Origin: Jimgerdemannia flammicorona
Lineage: Eukaryota > Mucoromycota > Endogonomycetes > Endogonales > Endogonaceae
Assembly (NCBI GenBank): GCA_003990745.1
Contig: RBNI01001157.1
Coordinates: 1 to 24,032, forward strand
Direction: 5' to 3'
Length of the DNA stretch: 24,032 bases
Part shown: positions 18,746 to 24,032 of the stretch, one piece after another
Numbering within the stretch: position 1 is the first letter of the stretch
Layout of the letters: every line of letters begins with the position of its first letter
The notes under the pieces: generated by a model
Seen by the model: only the letters and a program-made list of their open reading frames with translations
Told to the model about the DNA's origin: nothing
Database searches by the model: none
Translations under genes and position numbers: made by a program

Positions 18746-20050
18746 AGGGGAATTTGGCAGAGGGGAATTTGGCAGAGGGGGGAATTCAACAGAGGGGACT
18801 TCGGCAGAGGGGAACTTGGCAGAGGGGACCTCAGCAGAGGTGGAGGGGAACTCGGTGGAGAGGAACTCGGCAGAGGGGAACTCGGTAGAGGGGAACTTGG
18901 TAGAGGGGAACTCAGTGGAGGGGAACTCGGCGGATTGGAGGGAACTTGGTGGAGGGGAATTTGGTGGTGGGGAACTCAGGAACTCGGCAGAGGGGGGAAC
19001 TCGGCAGAGGGGAGAACTTGGCAGAGAGGGGAACTCAGCAGAGGGGGAACTCAGCAGAGGGGGAACTCAGCAGAGGGGGAACTCGGCAGAGGGGGAACTC
19101 AGCAGAGGGGGAACTCGGCAGAGGGAGAACTCAGCAGAGGGGGAACTTGGCAGAGGGGAACTCGGCAGAGGAGAACTTGATGGAGGGAACTTAGTGGAGG
19201 GGAATTCAGTAGTGAGGAACTCAGGAACTTGGTGAGGGGAACTCAGCAGAGGAGAACTTGGCAGAGGCAGAGGAGAACTCAGCAGAGGGGAACTTGGTGG
19301 AGGGGAACTCAGTGGAGGAGAACTCAGCAGAGGAGAACTCGGCGGAGGTAGAGGGGAACTCGGCAGAGGGGAACTCGGTGGAGGGGAACTTGGTGGAGGG
19401 GAACTCGGCGGAGGGGAGGGGAACTTGGTGGAGGGAACTTAGTAGAGGGGAATTTGGTGGTGGGGAACTCAGGAACTCAGCAAGGGGAACTTGGCAGAGG
19501 AGAACTCGGCAGAGGCAGAGGGGAACTTGGCAGAAGGGAACTCAGCAGTGGGGAACTCGGCAGAGGGGAACTTGGTGGAGAGGAGGGGAACTTAGTAGAG
19601 GGAACTTGGTGGAGGGGAATTCAGTGGTAGGGAACTCAGGAACTTGGTGAGGAGAACTCAGCAGAGAAGAACTCGGTGGAGGAGAACTCTGTAGAGGGGA
19701 ACTCGGCAGAGGGGAACTTGGCAGAGGGGAACTCAGCGGAGGGGAACTTGGTGGAGGGGAACTTGGCAGAGGGGAACTCAGTGGAGAGGAACTTGGCAGA
19801 GGGGAATTCGGTGGAGGGGAACTCAGCAGAGGGGAGGGGAACTTGGTGGAGGGAACTTGGTGGAGGGGAATTTGGGGGTGAGGAACTCAGGAACTCAGCA
19901 AGAGGAACTCAGTGGAGGAGAACTTGGCAGAGGGGAACTCGATGGAGGGGAACTCGGCAGAGGGGACCTCAGCAGAGGGGAGGGGAACTTGGTGGAGGGA
20001 ACTCGGCAAGGGGAATTCGACAGAGGGGACTTTGGTGGAGGGGACTTCAG
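18746..20050 (+). repeat. Minisatellite A, left arm (15-bp unit)
   Basis: About 85 units of AACTCGGCAGAGGGG and variants. Variation is concentrated at two sites (CGG/CAG/TGG twice per unit), as expected if an ancestral unit with two CpGs decayed. The 15-bp length keeps every frame open for long stretches and yields artefactual Asn-Ser-Ala-Glu-Gly or Arg-Gly-Glu-Leu-Gly repeats. I do not call these genes. Near its right end the unit changes to GACTTTG/GACTTCAG types, the form found in the inverted array at 22591. Confidence 0.93.
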
Positions 20051-20804
20051 TCTGCTTTGCTGTTTCAGTTTGGTCTGCTTCTCTGCTTTGGTTAAGTCTG
20101 CTTCACTACTTTGGTTTGGTCTGATTCACTGCTTCAGTTTGGTCTGCTTTGCTGCTTCAGTTTGGTCTGCTTTGCTGCTTTGCTGCTTCAGTTTGGTCTG
20201 CTTTGCTGCTTTGGTTTGATCTGCTTTGCTGCTTTGGTTTGGTCTGCTTTGCTGCTTCGGTTTGGTCTACCTCACTGCTTCAGTTTGGTCTGCTTCATTG
20301 GCTTCACTGCTTCAGTTTGGTCTGCTTCACTGCAGTTTGGTTGCTTTGCTGCTTTGGTTTGGTCTGCTTCACTGCTTCAGTTTGGTTGCTTCGCTGCTTT
20401 AGTTTGGTCTGCTTCACTACTTCGGTTTGATCTGCTTTGCTGCTTTAGTTTGGTCTGCTTCACTGCTTCAGTTTGATCTGCTTTGCTGCTTCAGTTTGGT
20501 CTGCTTCACTACTTCAGTTTGGTTGCTGATATAATTAACTTGCTGCTTGTTTCCACTTACATCTATGCTCAGCTTGCTTCAACATACTTAGTAAGTAGTG
20601 CCTGCTTCAGTTTGGTCTGCTTTACTGCTTCGGTTAAGTCTGCTTTACTACTTCAGTTTGGTCTGATTCACCACTTCGCTGCTTCAGTTTGGTCTGCTTC
20701 ACTGCTTTGATTTGATCTGCTTTGCTGCTTCAGTTTGGTCTGATTCACTGCTTCGGTTTGGTCTGATTCACTGCTTTGGTTTGGTCTGATTCACTGCTCT
20801 GCTA
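20051..20804 (+). repeat. Minisatellite B, left arm (23-bp unit)
   Basis: About 30 units with core CTTCGGTTTGGTCTGCTT. Variants are TTCAG, TTCGG and TTTGG at one site and TTCAC, TTCGC and TTTGC at another, again CpG and its decay products. Predicted Leu/Phe/Cys-rich peptides from this array are translation artefacts of the repeat. Confidence 0.93.
20527..20603 (+). repeat. Non-satellite segment in array B (left copy)
   Basis: ATATAATTAACTTGCTGC through TTAGTAAGTAGTGCC interrupts the satellite. Its reverse complement with a few transitions is at 22240-22316. It acts as a unique landmark proving homology of the two arms. Confidence 0.85.
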
Positions 20805-20810
20805 TAAGTA

Positions 20811-20850
20811 CTGTGACAGTGAAACCTTTGCTGTGACAGTGAAACCTTTG
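20811..20850 (+). repeat. Perfect 20-bp tandem duplication at the core edge
   Basis: CTGTGACAGTGAAACCTTTG occurs twice back to back, just inside the left boundary of the unique core. Confidence 0.95.
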
Positions 20851-20937
20851 AAATCTTGTAGCTGAAGTACCAGCTAATGTGGCTGAGGTTACTTGTGACC
20901 AAGGGTTTGTAAAAAAAGATAACCAAATAGATGAAAC

Positions 20938-21753
20938 TTGACAATTATTGTCAATAACCAAAAGATAAGCATTCCACATACCCAGTTCAATCTTTCACCC
21001 AAAATTCTAAACCACATTTATGAAATACAAACTTTCCTTATCAAATCAACATTGAAAGAAGTGCGAATCACTCTTAATGAAGGAATATTTTGTATGCCAA
21101 AAACTGGAGTCACCCCTCTACTATCTTCAGCCAGTAATGAGAATATCTCTGATGATGATGAATACATTTGGATGAAGCGAAAAGCCAAAGCTAGTGCCAT
21201 ATGAAATGCTGAAATATACTACAATCAACAAGCCTGGAAGAAAGCTTCAAAAGTATCTACCACCCTATAGCCAGGCCAAAAAACAATCAAATGAAAAGCT
21301 GAAGAAGATATTGAACAAGCCCCGAAGAAAGCCAAAGACACCAAAACATCTGAACAAATCAGTGCAGCCCTACACAAAGCCCAAGAAGCAGTTACAGCAC
21401 AACCTTCAGAACCTATTGGATTATACAAAGATTTATACCTCCAGGCCACTAATGCCACTGCTGAAGACATACTCAAAAATTACCACATTTTCGGAAAAGC
21501 CTTATGCCAGGATGAATATAAACAGAGACAGGAAGAAACAGATTTAGGATGAGAGCAAGCCATTGCTAAACTAGTCCAATTGGCATTACCTCATCTTAAG
21601 ACTACACAGGTGAATAAGTGTATTCAAGATGCACAAAAAATATATGATATTACTGCCCAGCTGACCCTGAATCAATTATAAAATATTCATGGAATAACAA
21701 AAACTGACTTAATTAATATCAAAAAAGAATATATTCCAATGTGCCATATGTAA
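20938..21753 (+). pseudogene. Uncharacterised decayed gene in the core of the foldback-like structure
   Basis: One frame runs for 272 codons to TAA 21751, broken by TGA 21202, TAG 21268, TGA 21292, TGA 21550 and TAA 21679. Codon composition is coding-like and clearly unlike the arms. No ATG opens the frame near 20938, which begins TTG, so the true start is unknown or lost. The N-terminal part (PHTQFNLSPKILNHIYEIQT) is followed by an acidic SDDDEYIWMKRKAK. A Lys/Gln/Ala-rich, probably helical middle follows. The C-terminal block contains ILKNYHIFGKALCQDEYKQR and ends in CIQDAQKIYDITAQL. I recognise no established domain. The C-terminal block vaguely recalls repeated hypothetical proteins of arbuscular mycorrhizal fungi. 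It could be the element's own gene (as NOF is in foldback elements) or captured host sequence. Confidence 0.55.
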
Positions 21754-21923
21754 ATAATCTGTCTCATTATGCCCACTATGCATACTATGAATATTGCAAA
21801 CAATATATAATTATGATAAAAATTATATAATAAATAAACTTATAATGATGGATAATTTGGTAAGTTGGCTTCACAGCAATAATGGATAATTAGCAAGCTG
21901 ATTTGATGAGGCTATGGTTCTGC
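21754..21923. other. AT-rich end of the core
   Basis: AT-rich sequence after the core gene, with GGATAATT twice (21849 and 21883 regions), leading into array B inverted. No gene. Confidence 0.5.
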
Positions 21924-22590
21924 AGACCAAACCGAAGCAGCAGAGCAGACCAAACCGAAGCAGATCAAACCAAAGCAGTGAAGCAGACCAAACTGAAGCA
22001 GTGAAGCAAACCAAACTGAAGCAGCGAAGCAGATCAAACCAAAGCAGCGAAGCAGACCAAACTGAAGCAGTAAAGCAGACCAAACTGAAGCAGCGAAGCA
22101 GTAAAGCAGACCAAACTGAAGCAGTGAAGCAGACCAAACTGAAGCAGCGAAGCAGACCAAACTGAAGCAGTGAATCAGATCAAACCGAAGTAGTGAAGCA
22201 GACTTAACTGAAGCAGTAAAGCAGACCAAACCAAAGCAGGTGCTACTTACTAAGTGGGTTGAAGCAAGCTGAGCACAGATGTAAGTAGAAATAAGCAGCA
22301 AGTTAATTATGTCAGCAACCAAACTGAAGTAGCAAAGCAGACCAAACTGAAGCAGCAAAGCAGATCAAACTGAAGCAGTGAAGCAGACCAAACTAAAGCA
22401 GTGAAGCAACCAAACTGAAGCAGCAAAGCAGACCAAACTGAAGTAGTGAAGCAACCAAACTATAGTGAAACAGACCAAACTGAAGCAGTGAAGCAGACTA
22501 AACTGAAGTAGTGAATCAGACCAAACTGAAGCAGTGAAGCAGACTTAACCAAAGCAGAGAAGCAGACCAAACCGAAGCAGTGAAGCAGAC
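21924..22590 (-). repeat. Minisatellite B, right arm (inverted)
   Basis: The 23-bp unit in reverse complement (core AAGCAGACCAAACCGAAG). It contains the same GACTTAA variant units as the left arm (20089 and 20632 regions), in mirrored order. It ends at the exact mirrored A/B junction (22583-22600). Confidence 0.93.
22240..22316 (-). repeat. Non-satellite segment in array B (right copy)
   Basis: The reverse complement of 20527-20603 with a handful of differences that I read as transitions. Confidence 0.85.
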
Positions 22591-23018
22591 TGAAGTCCCC
22601 TCTGCTGAAGTCCCCTCTGCCAAATTCCCCTCTGCCAAAGTCCCCTCTGCTGAAGTCCCCTCCCCTCCACTGAAGTCCCTACCAAAGTCCCCTCTGCCAA
22701 AGTCCCCTCTGCCAAAGTCCCCTCTGCTGAAGTCCTCTCTGCCGAATTCTCCTCTGCCAAAGTCCCCTCTGCTGAAGTCCCCTCCCCTCCGCTAAAGTCC
22801 CTACCGAAGTTCCCTCTGCCAAAGTCCCCTCTGCCAAAGTCCCCTCTGCTGAAGTCCCCTCTGTCAAAGTTCCCTCTGCTGAATTCTCCTCTGCTGAATT
22901 CTCCTCTGCTGAAGTCCCCTCCACCAAATTCTCCTCTGCTGAAGTCCCCTCTGCTGAAGTCCCCTCTGCTGAAGTCCCCTCTGCTGAAGTCTCCTCTGCC
23001 AAAGTCCCCCCCTCTGTG
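22591..23018 (-). repeat. Minisatellite A, right arm (inverted)
   Basis: 15-bp units such as CTCTGCCAAAGTCCC. This GACTTTGG/GACTTCAG variant matches only the end of the left array next to B, as expected for an inverted duplication. Confidence 0.92.
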
Positions 23019-23025
23019 AATATGC

Positions 23026-23215
23026 TAGCTGACTGGGGTTGTGTTGGAATGAGTAGCAAGGCGAGACACATTGGAATGAGAGGTGAGGCGCATTGGAATG
23101 AGTGACAAGACAAGGTATTAGAATGAGAGGCAAGGTGTTGGAATGAGTAACAAGGTAAGATGCATTGGAATGAGCAGCAAAATAAGGTATCAGAAAAGAG
23201 CAATGAGGCAAGGCT
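23026..23215 (-). repeat. Repeat C (GCATTGGAATGAG-containing units)
   Basis: Six irregular units of 20-27 bp, each starting TTGGAATGAG or TTAGAATGAG and followed by a CAAGG-type tail. They separate two blocks of inverted array A. A related unit recurs near 23672. Left-edge motifs at 18604-18708 may be its counterpart. Confidence 0.8.
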
Positions 23216-23470
23216 CTTCTCCACCGAGTTCCCCTCTGCTGAGTTCCCCTCTACCAAGTTCCCCTCCACTAAGTTCCCCTCCACTGAGTTTCCCTCTACC
23301 AAGTTCCCCTCCACCAAGTTCACCTCTGCTGAGTTCTCCTCTACCAAGTTCCCCTCGCTGAGTTCCTGAGTTCCCCACCACCGAATTCTCCTCCACTAGT
23401 TCCCTCTACCAAGTTTCCCTCCCCTCCACTGAGTTCTCCACCGAGTTCTCCTCTACCAAGTTCCCCCTTG
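23216..23470 (-). repeat. Minisatellite A, outer right block (inverted)
   Basis: 15-bp units such as GAGTTCCCCTCTGCT, i.e. the AACTC variant that dominates the left array. It includes CTGAGTTCCTGAGTTCCCC, the mirror of the GGAACTCAGGAACTC punctuation found repeatedly in the left arm (for example near 18975). Confidence 0.92.
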
Positions 23471-23570
23471 AGCCAGCATAGAAAGTCAGCATAATGAACC
23501 AATGTGAAGAATCCTGAATGAAACTCCAAACCTTAGGATATTTTCTGTTTTTTTTTTTCTCCAAGCCTGA

Positions 23571-23690
23571 ACATACTGGCTGACTGGGGTTGCAAGGCAA
23601 GGGGGTTGCGGCAAGACAAGGGGGTTGCAGCGAGGCGAGGCAAGGAGACAAGGCATAGAAGGAGAGGGGAGGCATTGGAATGAGTGAAAC
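23571..23690. repeat. Short G-rich repeat GGGGGTTGC(A/G)
   Basis: GGCTGACTGGGGTTGCAAGG then two GGGGGTTGC units and GAGGCGAGGCAAGG. The phrase GCTGACTGGGGTTG also occurs at 23028-23041, so the two stretches are related. Preceded by a T-run at about 23550-23560. Confidence 0.6.
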
Positions 23691-24032
23691 CCGGCAGTGT
23701 AATGCAAGCCACTAGATAACATAATAGCTTATCATAATCTTTGAATGACATCACAACTAAGATATCACATGAACATATATAAATCTCTGTCAAATTGACT
23801 AAGGACAATGAGAATGGCACCAACACTATAAAATCATCATGCCACAATTACGCTGGAGAGAAGTGTATGAAACACCTGTCAAATTAACTGGAGTTTCACT
23901 CTGTCCACAATTTAGGCAGAATCTCATCATAGCTTCTGTCAGATTGACTGAAGATGACAAGATGGTCATATAGCAATGTCAAATTGACTTTGCTGATGTT
24001 GATGATTGAAACCCTTTTTTTTTTTTTTAAAA
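23691..24032. other. Right flank with four dispersed TGTCARATTRACT motifs, no gene
   Basis: TGTCARATTRACT occurs at 23788, 23877, 23937 and 23977, all on the + strand with spacing 89, 60 and 40 bp. A T-run lies at about 24014-24028. I find no supported reading frame. Confidence 0.55.

Larger units (their letters stand above)
18746..23470. mobile_element. Foldback-like structure: inverted minisatellite arms around a unique core
   Basis: Order: array A (15-bp unit), array B (23-bp unit), unique core of about 1.1 kb, B inverted, A inverted, repeat C, A inverted again. The A/B junction is an exact 18-nt inverted match (20040-20057 and 22583-22600). A non-repetitive segment of about 75 bp inside B is present in both arms in inverted orientation. 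So the arms are copies of each other, not independently formed satellites. Foldback elements of animals have the same plan: long inverted repeats made of tandem units around a loop that may carry a gene. No terminal duplication was identified, so mobility is inferred only. Confidence 0.45.

Noticed and set aside
18659..20219. Long overlapping reading frames giving pentapeptide-like repeats (Asn-Ser-Ala-Glu-Gly; Arg-Gly-Glu-Leu-Gly)
   Set aside because: The 15-bp unit is a multiple of three without stops, so all frames stay open. Variation follows CpG decay, not codon constraint. The residue pattern is not the A(D/N)LXX of pentapeptide-repeat proteins.
20111..20710. Hydrophobic Leu/Phe/Cys-rich reading frames suggesting membrane proteins
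   Set aside because: Translations of the 23-bp satellite, with similar frames in the inverted copy at 21871-22358. No independent coding evidence.
18746..23470. CRISPR array
   Set aside because: Repeats are contiguous tandem units without unique spacers, in a eukaryotic transposon-rich context.

Overview
The window is repeat-dense eukaryotic DNA, most likely from a filamentous fungus. The evidence is two Ty3/gypsy-type LTR retrotransposons, a very AT-rich DDE transposase of a kind I know from fungi, and minisatellites whose variants point to CpG deamination. The mix of AT-rich transposon relics, CpG decay and low-complexity arrays reminds me of arbuscular mycorrhizal fungi (Glomeromycotina, perhaps Gigasporaceae). 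That placement is a tentative inference. I see no intact host gene, rRNA, tRNA or CRISPR array.

Layout. 1-376: AT-rich, nothing recognisable. 377-7083: a complete but decayed Ty3/gypsy element on the + strand (copy 1), with 464-bp LTRs, a primer-binding site, gag, protease, an embedded dUTPase, RT, RNase H, integrase, a short extra ORF and a polypurine tract. 7084-7780: AT-rich DNA and a degenerate CTCAATTATTATT-type repeat. About 7786-16440: a fungal DDE DNA transposon, split near its C-terminal codons by a second copy of the same retrotransposon on the - strand (copy 2, 9713-16350), which is flanked by a 4-bp ATAG duplication. 16440-18600: non-coding or unassigned, with an (ATT)11 tract. 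About 18600-23470: a large inverted structure. Its arms are a 15-bp minisatellite (A) and a 23-bp minisatellite (B), and they flank a roughly 1.1-kb unique core holding a decayed reading frame of about 270 codons. This architecture resembles foldback elements. 23470-24032: short repeats and unassigned sequence.

How the parts relate. Both retrotransposon copies share an unusual plan: gag - PR - Cys/His linker - dUTPase - RT - RNase H in one frame, integrase in another frame from an ATG overlapping the previous stop, and ORF3 in the third frame overlapping the integrase stop by 20 nt. Both copies carry several in-frame stops, some at identical positions. Copy 1 has lost the second RT aspartate (YVDN) while copy 2 keeps YIDD. 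Copy 2 has lost the catalytic dUTPase Asp that copy 1 keeps. LTR differences and satellite variants are overwhelmingly transitions, many at CpG, so the region looks methylated and decaying.

The strongest candidates for novelty are the dUTPase between protease and RT with the attached ORF3, and the foldback-like minisatellite structure with its uncharacterised core gene.
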